Positions 17,316-25,752 of a DNA stretch of 64,000 nt are shown here, one piece after another (positions within the stretch are counted from its first letter, which is position 1; each line of letters opens with the position of its first letter). The DNA is taken from NCBI GenBank assembly GCA_046329535.1, contig JAXLUN010000001.1:620001-684000 (forward strand). Direction: 5' to 3'. A model generated the notes under the pieces. It was not told the DNA's origin, did not search any database, and saw only the letters and a program-made list of their open reading frames with translations. Origin of the DNA: Bog-950 sp046329535 (GTDB lineage: Bacteria > Bacteroidota > Bacteroidia > Chitinophagales > LD1). Made by a program: the position numbers and the translations under genes.

Positions 17316-17723
17316 CTATACTCCAGTGCGGTTATGCGCATTTCCAAACACCTCGCGCAGCACATTGTTTTCGGTTCGCAGCTTTAGTAACTCTGCCTCT
17401 TTCAGCGTCAGCTCGTTTTGCAGTTGTTGTATCTGTTGGCGGGCGGCCTCCAGCTCGGCCCCGGGCACCATAGGCTGGGGCGGAACAGGGTAATAATACT
17501 TCAGCAAATCGGTTTGCAGCGCCTTGCCTACTTCCAGAAGCTCCGCAATATTCCAGGTACGCCTCTTGAGCATCTGATTGATGGTGCTATGGTTCCAGCC
17601 CAGCATCTTGGCCAGTTTACGCTGCGTTACCCGCTGCTCTTTCAGCAACCCGCGCACAATCAGGGTAATATCGGGATAGGTTTTGGCTAGGGTGGCGTTC
17701 TTTTTGGTAGAACCGTAAGGCAT
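17316..17723 (-). CDS. Small XRE-type HTH regulator with C-terminal coiled coil
   Basis: The 135-residue protein has a helix-turn-helix of the XRE/Cro type at about residues 20-75 (VTQRKLAKMLGWNHSTINQMLKRRTWNIAELLEVGKAL). A Pro-rich linker (YYYPVPPQPMVPG) and a coiled coil (about 88-125; LEAARQQIQQLQNELTLKEAELLKL) that probably dimerises follow. No ligand domain is seen. It stands alone, is richer in G and C than the DNA upstream of it, and its upstream region is a 0.7 kb AT-rich gap with a 21-bp phased array that could be its target. Autoregulation is an inference only. Confidence 0.72.
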   Translation of the reverse strand: MPYGSTKKNATLAKTYPDITLIVRGLLKEQRVTQRKLAKMLGWNHSTINQMLKRRTWNIAELLEVGKALQTDLLKYYYPVPPQPMVPGAELEAARQQIQQLQNELTLKEAELLKLRTENNVLREVFGNAHNRTGV

Positions 17724-18441
17724 AAGTCGGGTTTATGGGGTTAATCAAATAATCCTTTAACAGCAAAGACCGATAACACGAACAAAAATATGTATTTATT
17801 ATTCATAAAAACAAATCATGTTTATTATAGTGTGTATTATATGTTCATTATGCCCAATCAGGCCGGTTAAGAAAGCCATCCTTTGAAACTTAAAATCAAT
17901 CCGGCCAAAACAGCATCGGTTAAATCTACTTTTCGCTCCTATTGTCATATAACAGATACAATCAAATGTATGAATAATACATATAGTTGGATGATAAATA
18001 CATTATGTGTTGATAGTTATTGTCTTTAACAATTAAAGTATACAGATAGTAAATTAGATTATTTAATAAAACGGTTAGTTAATATATATGCATGGACAAT
18101 GGATACAATACTATGTAAAATTGATACAAATGAGCGGATAATTGATATGTATAGGTGGATATTGGATACATATTTTTTTAGGTATGCCAGCGAAAATCCC
18201 CGGCAAGGGTGCTGCCACTGAGAATTGGACAAACTTCCTTATATATTTGTTAGGAAGGGAATGAGGAACAGGTTTTCTCTAAAAACCTGTCACTACTAAT
18301 AAGGAGAGCCGAATTGCAAATTCCGAATAACGGGGAATAGTGGGTAAAGATTGGGCATTGCAAAAACAGAAACAGCAGGCTCTGCCCGAAAAAAATATTT
18401 CTATTTTGCGCTTCATTATTCTCCACCGAAAAAGTTTTAGT
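17724..18441. other. AT-rich gap of 0.7 kb between the HTH gene and a lipoprotein gene
   Basis: No convincing gene is seen in either strand. The stretch from about 17760 to 18180 is clearly more AT-rich than its surroundings and holds the 21-bp phased array (17956-18186). Further on is a hairpin at 18268-18290 (ACAGGTTTT / AAAACCTGT, 5-base loop) and an arm pair CTTCCT / AGGAAG just before it. Promoters of both divergent genes must lie here, but no clear TAnnTTTG box was found. Confidence 0.5.
17956..18186. repeat. Degenerate 21-bp phased array, about 11 units
   Basis: Cutting the sequence every 21 bases from 17956 gives 11 units that all begin with AT. Nine begin with ATAC or ATAT (17956, 17977, 17998, 18040, 18082, 18103, 18124, 18145, 18166). 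The four strongest units share TKGATAY at 18100, 18121, 18142 and 18163, exactly 21 bases apart. GG at unit positions 13-14 recurs in five units. Units are contiguous, without spacers. The sequence is AT-rich, so chance contributes to the weaker matches. Confidence 0.6.
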
Positions 18442-19242
18442 ATGCTCAGATATTTCCTTGCCTTTGTTACACTAAGTTTTGTACTGGCCTCGTGCAAAAC
18501 AACCCATGAGCCTTATCGTGCTCACTATAAGGAACTTGAAACTCAAGATATTACCGACAAGCAGGTTATTCAAACTCCGGTGATAGTAGATTTAGATGTT
18601 ACAGAAACAAAAGTAAGCGGCAGCTTTTCGGCCGAGAACGTACAGGTGGAGTATGCCAAAAATAAGGCCCTGGCCGATGCCATTGCCAAATCGGGTGCCG
18701 ATGTTTTAGTGGAGCCAGTTTACGAAGTGGATATTAATGACAAAACTGTAACCGCCACCGTTCAGGGCTATGCGGGTAAGTATAAAAATTTCAGAAAGCC
18801 ACAGCCACAGGATTCCCTTTTGCTGCGTTGGAGAAATAGCGGTACTGTTAGTGGCAGTTCTATTGTGAGAAAAGAAAAGCCTCACTTTGATGAACGAATG
18901 CTGGTTAGCAACACCTCTAAGTGCGATGCCATGCGGTCTACCGGCAAAATATTAACCTATACCGGAGCGGGCTTGCTGATTGCCGGAGCAGGTTTGGTAG
19001 TTGGCGGGGCATATTATTCTAAACATGAAGGGGAGGATAAGGCCACCATTCCTATGATGGCTTTAGGGGGTGTAATTGCTGCAACGGGTGTTTTTTTAGT
19101 GCCTTTTGGAGTTACGCTAACTAAGAAAGCGAAGGTTTGTGACAGTTATAATGGCCATATAGGTGAGGCCCGATTAAATTTTGAGCCTCAACTAAATCCA
19201 TTGCAAAGCCAATATGCAATGAGTATGCGTGTGCAATTTTAA
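18442..19242 (+). CDS. Lipoprotein of unknown function with C-terminal hydrophobic hairpin
   Basis: An earlier ATG (18340) is in frame, but the ATG at 18442 gives a proper lipoprotein signal (MLRYFLAFVTLSFVLASC, acylated Cys18), for 266 residues. The middle part (about 40-150) is a mixed alpha/beta region with a VEYAKNKALADAIAKSGADVLVEPVYEV segment, like small YbjQ/DUF-type oligomerising lipoproteins. Residues about 170-225 form two Gly/Ala-rich hydrophobic segments (LIAGAGLVVGGAYY and ALGGVIAATGVFLVPFGV). I do not recognise the family. It stands alone after the AT-rich gap. Confidence 0.65.
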   Translation: MLRYFLAFVTLSFVLASCKTTHEPYRAHYKELETQDITDKQVIQTPVIVDLDVTETKVSGSFSAENVQVEYAKNKALADAIAKSGADVLVEPVYEVDINDKTVTATVQGYAGKYKNFRKPQPQDSLLLRWRNSGTVSGSSIVRKEKPHFDERMLVSNTSKCDAMRSTGKILTYTGAGLLIAGAGLVVGGAYYSKHEGEDKATIPMMALGGVIAATGVFLVPFGVTLTKKAKVCDSYNGHIGEARLNFEPQLNPLQSQYAMSMRVQF

Positions 19243-19530
19243 AATAGCGCTATCACATCATCTATACTATGTTCCCAGGGGGGAATAAGAGCTACTAAGG
19301 CTTTCAAACCGTGATTTACCTACTTTTCAATTAAGCAATGCCCACCATGCTAGGAGATAATGAATAGGCATTGTTTACCTACTTCTATACTATCCGCTCA
19401 CTTCAACTTCATTAAGCGCATGAGATGTTTGCCCGAAGGGATAAGCCTTTACTGGTTCTGTCAGCTATGCAAAAAAAATGACGTTGATAGCAATTGTAAG
19501 TTGTAAACGTTTGATGTTTTTCTTTTGGTA

Positions 19531-20775
19531 TTAAAACAAATGCGAGAATAAACCATCGCGCAGTTTAGGTTCGAACCAGGTGCTTTTAGGAGGCATCACG
19601 TTTCCGGTGTCAGCAATGTCCATCAGTTGTTTGAGTGATACGGGATAGAGGGCAAAGGCTACCTGCATTTCACCGCTATCTACTCTGCGTTGCAGTTCGC
19701 TGAGGCCGCGTATGCCGCCAATAAAGTCAATACGTTTATCGGTGCGCTGGTCTTTAATGCCGAGCAGTGGGTCCAGTACGGTTTCGCTGAGTATGGAAAC
19801 ATCGAGCACGCCTATGGGGTCGGTTTTGATGATGTGGGGTTTGGCTGTGAGGCTATACCATTGTTGATTGAGATACATACCAAACTGATGCAGTTGTGCG
19901 GGCTTGGCTTCTTTAAAGGTTACGGGGGTGAGTTGGTAGTTTTCTTCGAGTTTCTTAAGAAACGTTTCTTCTGTTAAGCTGTTGAGGTTTTTCACTACGC
20001 GGTTATAATCCATAATAGCGAGCTGGTCATCGGGAAATAGAACTGAGAGAAAGAAGTTGTATTCTTCGGTGCCGTCATGGTGCGGGTTTTCTTCTTTCAT
20101 TTTTTTACCCACTCGGGCAGCCGAGGCGGTGCGGTGATGACCATCGGCAATGTAGGTATAGGGTATTTCGTTTTTAAAGATGGTTTGCAGGGTAGTTATT
20201 TTTTCGTTATCACTGATGAGCCACACAGTATGTTGAATGCCATCTTTAGTGAGTATGTTATAGACCGGATCAGTTTGCTGCATAGCCTCCGACATAATTT
20301 TATCGACCGAAAAATTTTTGGGATAGGTGAGGAAGATGGGGCCTACATGGGCCTGTAAGGTTTCCATGTGCCGGATGCGGTCTTCTTCTTTTTCGGGGCG
20401 GGTGAATTCATGTTTCTTGATTACATCACTAAAGTAATCTTCTACACTGCTACAGGCTACCAGCCCCACCTGGGTGCGGCCCAGCATGTTTTGTGCATAC
20501 ACATAAAACAGCGGGTAGGCTTCCTGAAACAGGATGCCGTCTTCCATCATTTTATAAAAGTTGTCGCGGGCTTTATCATATACCTCCTGCGAGTGTTCGT
20601 CTATGCCTTCGGGAAAATCTATTTCGGCCCGGCTTACGTGCAGAAAAGATTTGGGATTGAGTTCGGCCATCTGCCGGGCTTCGGCAGTGCTCATTACATC
20701 ATAAGGCAGAGAAGAAACTTCAACAGCAAATTCGCTTTGTGGTCTTACTGCTTCAAAGGGTTTAATGGTGGCCAT
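19531..20775 (-). CDS. DUF1015 family protein
   Basis: The 414-residue soluble protein begins with a KPFEAVRP...SSLPYDVMSTAEARQMAELNPKSFLHVSRAEID block and contains IADGHHRTASAAR at about residues 210-222. Both are the hallmarks of the DUF1015 family. Family members occur in many bacteria and archaea, often near serine or phosphonate metabolism genes, but have no settled activity. Conserved His residues in GHH suggest metal or phosphate chemistry. It lies 52 bases after hemW on the same strand and may be co-transcribed with it. Confidence 0.85.
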   Translation of the reverse strand: MATIKPFEAVRPQSEFAVEVSSLPYDVMSTAEARQMAELNPKSFLHVSRAEIDFPEGIDEHSQEVYDKARDNFYKMMEDGILFQEAYPLFYVYAQNMLGRTQVGLVACSSVEDYFSDVIKKHEFTRPEKEEDRIRHMETLQAHVGPIFLTYPKNFSVDKIMSEAMQQTDPVYNILTKDGIQHTVWLISDNEKITTLQTIFKNEIPYTYIADGHHRTASAARVGKKMKEENPHHDGTEEYNFFLSVLFPDDQLAIMDYNRVVKNLNSLTEETFLKKLEENYQLTPVTFKEAKPAQLHQFGMYLNQQWYSLTAKPHIIKTDPIGVLDVSILSETVLDPLLGIKDQRTDKRIDFIGGIRGLSELQRRVDSGEMQVAFALYPVSLKQLMDIADTGNVMPPKSTWFEPKLRDGLFSHLF

Positions 20776-20827
20776 GGTGTATGTATTTTAGTTAGACAAA
20801 CTTCTAAAAAGTTTTGTGAACAAAAAC

Positions 20828-21949
20828 TTATTCAATAAAAAGGGTTGCGGCAATCGAGTCGGCAAACAACTTCCCGGAATCGGTTAGTTTTAAAACACCG
20901 CTTTGTAAGGTGTATTGCGAAGGCTCAATGCTTTGCAGGTTTTGAAGGATTAAAGCTGCTTGTGCGCTACCGCAGGTAGCCATATCTAAACCCCATTGTG
21001 TGCGCAGAGCAGTCATGATACGTTCATTGGTTTGCTGCGCTTGGGTTAAATGTTCAATGTCAAAACTCAGTTCGTTTTTTTGCAGGGCAGCAATGTAGTT
21101 GATGTTGTTGGCTACATTCCACTGTCTGGATGTGCCGTTAAATGAATGAGCCGAAGGCCCCAGCCCCAGATATTTTTTTCCGAACCAGTAGCTGCTGTTA
21201 TGCTTGGCATATTTCTGTTGCCGGGCAAAGTTGGATATTTCATATTGCTCAAAACCGTGACGATTCATTTCATTCATGAGTATGGTGAACTGTCGCGCGC
21301 TTTGTTCTTCATTAACCGGCAGGCGCACTCCTTTTCTTATTTTATTCTCCAGCGGAGTTTTGTTTTCTACCGTTAAGGCATAGGAAGAAATGTGTGGCAC
21401 ATGCAGCGCAAAAGCGGTTTCCAGATTTTGCAGCCATCGGTTATCGGGCATGGTGGGTGTGCCGTAAATCAAATCAATAGTAATGTTATCGAAACCGGCA
21501 TCCTGCACACGCTTGACGGAGGCTAAGGCGTCTTCGGCATTATGTGCACGGTTCATGTAAGTGAGGTCTTCATCAAAAAAAGATTGTATGCCGATAGAGA
21601 AACGGTTTAATCCGAATTGGCTCAGTGATTTCAGTTCCCGGATTTTAGCGGCTGTTAAATCATCGGGGTTGGTTTCTATGGTAAACTCCTGCAAAAAGCT
21701 TAAGTTGTAAACGCTGTTTATTTTTTCTAAAACCCGCAGCAGTTCATTCTGACTTAATTGCGAAGGTGTACCACCACCCAGATAGATGGTTTCAATGGTT
21801 TCGCCCTGCAGATAATTTTGTGTCAGTTCAATTTCGCGCAAAAGGGCTTGAACAAATTTTTCTTTGTTGCCGGGCGAAGTGCTGAAGTAGAAATTGCAGT
21901 AATTGCAGGCCTGCTTACAAAACGGAATGTGTATATAGATACCGGCCAC
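20828..21949 (-). CDS. hemW: Radical SAM heme chaperone HemW
   Basis: The 373-residue protein opens with GIYIHIPFCKQACNYC, giving the Cys11-x3-Cys15-x2-Cys18 cluster for the 4Fe-4S centre. IYLGGGTPSQL and a late GLGPSAHSF block follow, with the HemW-type C-terminal domain. It lacks the N-terminal extension of HemN oxidases, so it should be the heme-inserting chaperone HemW and not a coproporphyrinogen oxidase. It is divergent from the TamA-like gene 77 bases away. Confidence 0.92.
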   Translation of the reverse strand: MAGIYIHIPFCKQACNYCNFYFSTSPGNKEKFVQALLREIELTQNYLQGETIETIYLGGGTPSQLSQNELLRVLEKINSVYNLSFLQEFTIETNPDDLTAAKIRELKSLSQFGLNRFSIGIQSFFDEDLTYMNRAHNAEDALASVKRVQDAGFDNITIDLIYGTPTMPDNRWLQNLETAFALHVPHISSYALTVENKTPLENKIRKGVRLPVNEEQSARQFTILMNEMNRHGFEQYEISNFARQQKYAKHNSSYWFGKKYLGLGPSAHSFNGTSRQWNVANNINYIAALQKNELSFDIEHLTQAQQTNERIMTALRTQWGLDMATCGSAQAALILQNLQSIEPSQYTLQSGVLKLTDSGKLFADSIAATLFIE

Positions 21950-22026
21950 GGCAGAAAGAATTTTAAATTAAACGTGAATGTAAAATTTGGCAGCAGGATT
22001 CCCGTTATCTTAGCCCTTTCTTAATC

Positions 22027-23799
22027 ATGCGAAACTACCTGCTTATTGTTCTGCTCGTGGTGCTGAAAGTTTCTTTCGGGCAGAACAATTATGCGCTTCA
22101 GCTAACGTGTGCAGATAAACCCGCTGCGTTTTTTACTCAAAGGTATGCATACAAAACACAGTACAAGGATTCGCTTCGGGCTGCAGAGGCGGTGAAAGAT
22201 TTATATGATAAGCTTCGGAATAACGGATATGCGGCTGTGTCTATCGACAGTGTGGTGGCGGATAGTCTGCGTTGTCATATATATATGTATGTAGGGGAAC
22301 GTTCCGATTATCTGGTTTTGCAAAACGGCAATGTAGATGTTTCGTTATTGGGTAATGCCGGTGTGAAGAACGTGGTGGTAAATGAAAAGAAGATTCCTGT
22401 AGAGCAGGCTGATGTGGTAAAGGCCAGGATTATCCGGGAGTGTGAAAACTCCGGCTATCCGTTTGCCTCCGTTAAGCTGGATAGCTTTGAAATAAATGAA
22501 AATACGGTACGGGCAAAAATTTATTTGCAGAAGAATGAACTCATTCGGTACGACAGTATTCATATTCTTGGCAAAACGAAAGTGAAACGGGCTTTCCTGA
22601 AAAACTATCTCGGTCTCAAATTGAATAAACCTTATAATGAAGTCAACATTAAACGCATTACTCAGCGACTAAACGAATTACAGTTTGCCGAAAGTGTGCA
22701 ACCATATACCGTAGAGTTTAAAAATGGGAAGGCCCGTGTTAACCTTTTTTTAAAAGACCGCAAGGCCAGTCAGTTTGATGCCTTGCTTGGATTACTACCA
22801 GGCAGTTCTGGAAAAAAGCTCCTTGTTACGGGAGAAGCGCGTATTCATTTGATGAGTTTGTTTGGTATGGGGGAAGAGTTTTTTTTAGAGTGGAAAAAGC
22901 TGCAACCTAAAACACAGCAACTCGATGTACGGTTCTCATATCCTTATCTGGTTGGTCTTCCTTTAGGCATCAGTGCTCGGTTTGAATTGTACAAACGCGA
23001 CACTGCTTATCTTGATTTAGATGGCGACTATGGTATTCAATATCAGATTATCGGCAGCAGCTATCTCAAGGCATCACTCAAACAACATAACACCATTGTT
23101 ACGAATGTAGATACTGCATACATTAAGAACACCCGCTCACTGCCCAGAGTTTTAGACTTGAATACCAATGAATTTGCGCTTGAATATTTTTTACAGAAAC
23201 TGAATTATCGTTTCAATCCTGTGTCGGGTTATGTTCTAAAGATAGGTGGCTCGGTAGGTTTAAAAAAGATAAGGCGCAACAATAACATTACCGCGCTAAA
23301 CGATGAACTGACTGGGGGTAACTTTGCTTTCTTATATGATACGGCTCGGTTAAAGTCTGTTCAGTTTAGTGTGGGTTTAGCGATTGATAAGTACTGGAAG
23401 CTTGCTTCACGGCATACAATCAAAACATCGTTGGATGGAAAATATTTTTTCAGCAGAAATGTGTTTGAAAATGAAAAATACCGTTTAGGCGGAGTTAATT
23501 CACTTCGAGGTTTTGATGATCAATCTATTTTTACTCCTTATTTTGCTATGGCTAATGTTGAGTATCGTTTTCTTCTTTCGAAGAATTCTTACTTTAGTGC
23601 GTTCTTCAATGCAGCGGTGGTAGAAGATAGCCGTGCAGGAAAAGGCCCCATTGATTTTCCATTTGGTTTTGGTGCAGGGGCAGCCATAGAAACTAAAGCG
23701 GGCATCTTCGGAATTACTTATGCCATGGGAAGGCAACTGGATAACAAAATAACTTTTAACTCTGCAAAGATTCACTTCGGCTACGTCAATTACTTTTAG
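22027..23799 (+). CDS. BamA/TamA-family outer membrane protein
   Basis: The 590-residue protein has a signal peptide (MRNYLLIVLLVVLKVSFGQ), at least one clear POTRA-like domain (RYDSIHILGKTKVKRAFLKNYLGLKLNKPYNEVNI), and a surface-antigen barrel. The barrel has the VNSLRGFDDQSIFTPYFAMANVEYRF motif (the RGF loop) and a C-terminal strand ending KIHFGYVNYF. It is much shorter than the BamA at 13690, more like TamA, and probably has a narrower set of clients or exports something. Its TAG stop overlaps the GTG start of the DUF4271 gene by one base, so the two are translationally coupled. Confidence 0.88.
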   Translation: MRNYLLIVLLVVLKVSFGQNNYALQLTCADKPAAFFTQRYAYKTQYKDSLRAAEAVKDLYDKLRNNGYAAVSIDSVVADSLRCHIYMYVGERSDYLVLQNGNVDVSLLGNAGVKNVVVNEKKIPVEQADVVKARIIRECENSGYPFASVKLDSFEINENTVRAKIYLQKNELIRYDSIHILGKTKVKRAFLKNYLGLKLNKPYNEVNIKRITQRLNELQFAESVQPYTVEFKNGKARVNLFLKDRKASQFDALLGLLPGSSGKKLLVTGEARIHLMSLFGMGEEFFLEWKKLQPKTQQLDVRFSYPYLVGLPLGISARFELYKRDTAYLDLDGDYGIQYQIIGSSYLKASLKQHNTIVTNVDTAYIKNTRSLPRVLDLNTNEFALEYFLQKLNYRFNPVSGYVLKIGGSVGLKKIRRNNNITALNDELTGGNFAFLYDTARLKSVQFSVGLAIDKYWKLASRHTIKTSLDGKYFFSRNVFENEKYRLGGVNSLRGFDDQSIFTPYFAMANVEYRFLLSKNSYFSAFFNAAVVEDSRAGKGPIDFPFGFGAGAAIETKAGIFGITYAMGRQLDNKITFNSAKIHFGYVNYF

Positions 23800-24677
23800 T
23801 GACACGGAAACTATTTACTCTTTTTGGTTTGCTCATTATCACACTCGCTACTGTTGCACAAGCAGCCGATTCTCTCCAAACAGATTTGGCCGATAGCACA
23901 CAGACAGTTCTTTATGTACCGCTCGATTCTCAAACGATACAATCCTATAACACATATTCGAACCAGCATTCGTTTTTAATAGATGGTAATAAACCCTGGG
24001 AAAATAATATTCAACAGTACAACCGAATGCATAACAGTGGTGTTGCTTTGGCAATATTGATGGTGCTGTTAGGTGTGTTGACTTATATAAAAGTATTTTT
24101 CGGTAGTGAATTACAGGACATAGTATACTCTGTATTCAATCGAAATTTATCTATGCAATTGTTTCGAACACAATCCGGAGAGATTACCTTTTCATCGTTC
24201 TTACTTCATGTCAATTTTCTTGTAGCAGTAAGCTTGTATCTTCAATTTTATTTAGAAAAATATTTTCCTGTTACATCATCAAATCAGTTTGTTACACTCA
24301 TCATTTTGATTTTTTTATTCACATTTTTTTATCTCATCAAGATAGTTTTAATGAACTTGATTGGAGTTGTGTTTGAATTGAAAGAAGAATGTTCTTTGTA
24401 TGTGTACGACTTCACTACACTCTGCAAAACATTAGGATTGACGCTGATTCCAGCGTTGTTTGTATTTTATACAGCACCAAAAATATTTTACAATTTTATT
24501 TTTCTAATGAGCGCATTAATTGCCGGATCGTTTATTTTAATTTTTGTTTTCAGAGGTTTATCCACAGCAACAAAATTGATGTACAGAAGCGTGTATCATT
24601 TTTTTATTTACGTTTGTGTTGTAGAGATATCAACAGTATTTCTATTTTTTAAATTGTTAACCAAAACAATTATTTAA
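23799..24677 (+). CDS. DUF4271 integral membrane protein
   Basis: The 292-residue protein starts at GTG 23799, overlapping the upstream stop by one base. It has a signal-like N terminus, a Ser/Thr/Gln-rich external part, and about seven hydrophobic segments starting with VALAILMVLLGVLTYIKVFFG. In Bacteroidota, DUF4271 genes usually stand directly before uroporphyrinogen-III synthase, as here (3 bases before the next ATG). The link to heme synthesis is therefore positional only; no enzyme motif is seen. Confidence 0.85.
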   Translation: MTRKLFTLFGLLIITLATVAQAADSLQTDLADSTQTVLYVPLDSQTIQSYNTYSNQHSFLIDGNKPWENNIQQYNRMHNSGVALAILMVLLGVLTYIKVFFGSELQDIVYSVFNRNLSMQLFRTQSGEITFSSFLLHVNFLVAVSLYLQFYLEKYFPVTSSNQFVTLIILIFLFTFFYLIKIVLMNLIGVVFELKEECSLYVYDFTTLCKTLGLTLIPALFVFYTAPKIFYNFIFLMSALIAGSFILIFVFRGLSTATKLMYRSVYHFFIYVCVVEISTVFLFFKLLTKTII

Positions 24678-24679
24678 CC

Positions 24680-25752
24680 ATGGCAACAAAAAAGAAAGCT
24701 GCTAAAAAAGCAGCTAAGAAAGCCGCTCCTAAAAAAGCAGCTAAGAAAGCAGCAAAAAAAAAGTAATTAGAAAAGCTGTTTCTAAAAAAACTGCTGCCAG
24801 AAAAACCGCTCGCATCGCGAAACGTGTAAAATCAGGTAGCAAAACATCCAACAGTAGTAGCACTCTGAATCGAAAGGCTGATGCGATATCACCTGAAAAG
24901 AGTGCTACTTCTTTTTCTACTAAGCCCAGCATAACCAAGGTTCCCATCATTATCCCACACAAAGTAGAGAAGAATTACGCAGAGCTGATTTCAAAAGAGC
25001 CCAAAACTAAACTCAAGAGTATATTAATTGCCCAACCTCAGCCGGAAGGACCTAAGTCACCATACTTTGACCTGGCGGATAAATACAAGCTGAAAATAAA
25101 TTTCACCCCCTTTGTAAAGGTAGAGGGTATTCCAGGCAAGGAGTTTAGAAAACAACGCATTTCGCTTAACGATTTCAGTGGTATTATTTTTACCAGCCGG
25201 AATGCTATTGACCATTTCTATCGCATCTGCGATGAGTTGCGTGTAAAGATGAGCCAGGAAACAAAATTCTTTTGCACCTCAGAGGCCATTGCACTTTATC
25301 TTCAGAAATATACTCAATATAGAAAGCGCAAAGTGTTTTTTGGCGACATGAACAATAATAAAGAACTACGAACATTGCTGGTAAAACACAAAGATGCCAC
25401 ACGTTTCCTTTATATATGTGCTGAAGCTAAGAAGGATGAGATACCTGCATTTATGGAGGCCAACAACTTTATTTACGCGGAAGGGGTCATGTATAAAACT
25501 GTGCCCAACGATTTAAAACACATTAAACTGTCAGATTATGACATGCTTGTTTTCTTTAGTCCCACAGGCATCCATTCGTTATTGCATACTTATCCCAAAT
25601 TCAAGCAGGAGAAACTAAAAATTGGTGCGTACGGAAAAACAACAGCGGATGCTGTTTTGGATAAAGGACTGAAGTTGCATTTAATGGCTCCACTGAACCA
25701 ATCTCCGACAATTGTTGTAGCATTAGATCACTATATCAAAGCCGCCAAATAG
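24680..25752 (+). CDS. hemD: Uroporphyrinogen-III synthase with Lys/Ala-rich tail, needing a -1 frameshift at 24757-24763
   Basis: From ATG 24680 the zero frame encodes 28 residues of Lys/Ala repeats and stops at TAA 24764. The -1 frame is open from 24745 to 25752. It continues the basic tail for about 84 residues and then gives a full HemD domain of about 245 residues (starts KSILIAQPQPE; later IIFTSRNAIDHF, FFSPTGIHSL, IGAYGKTTADAV). HemD closes hydroxymethylbilane to uroporphyrinogen III. No ATG, GTG or TTG exists in the -1 frame before 25237, which would remove about 75 residues of the HemD domain. The whole enzyme can therefore be made only through a shift inside the A9-G run (A-AAA-AAG heptamer). 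Either this is programmed, or transcription slips, or the assembly lost one A. The fused product would have 357 residues. The position after DUF4271 supports hemD. Confidence 0.8.
24702..24750 (+). repeat. 22-bp direct repeat inside the Lys/Ala-rich tail
   Basis: The 22-base segments at 24702-24723 and 24729-24750 (both running CTAAAAAAGCAG... to GAAAGC) are identical and offset by 27 bases, or nine codons. They encode the KKAAKKA repeats of the tail. The repeat shows how the low-complexity tail grows, and is also a place where assemblies or polymerases can slip. Confidence 0.85.
24757..24784 (+). other. Putative -1 frameshift site: A-AAA-AAG heptamer, stop codon and small hairpin
   Basis: A run of nine A (24754-24762) is followed by G. 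In the zero frame the codons are GCA AAA AAA AAG TAA, so the heptamer A-AAA-AAG is in the correct phase, as in E. coli dnaX. The stop follows directly. Four bases further is a 6-bp hairpin TAGAAA / TTTCTA (24768-24784, 5-base loop), weak but well placed. The -1 frame has its own stop at 24742, so the shift window is only about 20 bases. Confidence 0.6.

Noticed and set aside
18268..18290. Hairpin ACAGGTTTT / AAAACCTGT as a terminator
   Set aside because: No gene ends near it on either strand and no T-run follows; it may be a regulatory or decayed element.
19243..19530. Mobile-element remnant after the lipoprotein gene
   Set aside because: There are direct repeats (TTTACCTACTT at 19315 and 19374; TCTATACTAT at 19261 and 19384) and a CAATGCC/GGCATTG inverted pair (19336-19373), but no terminal inverted repeats with target duplication and no transposase trace.
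25237..25752. 171-residue hemD starting at TTG 25237
   Set aside because: This start would cut off about 75 residues of the conserved HemD domain that are open in the same frame upstream.
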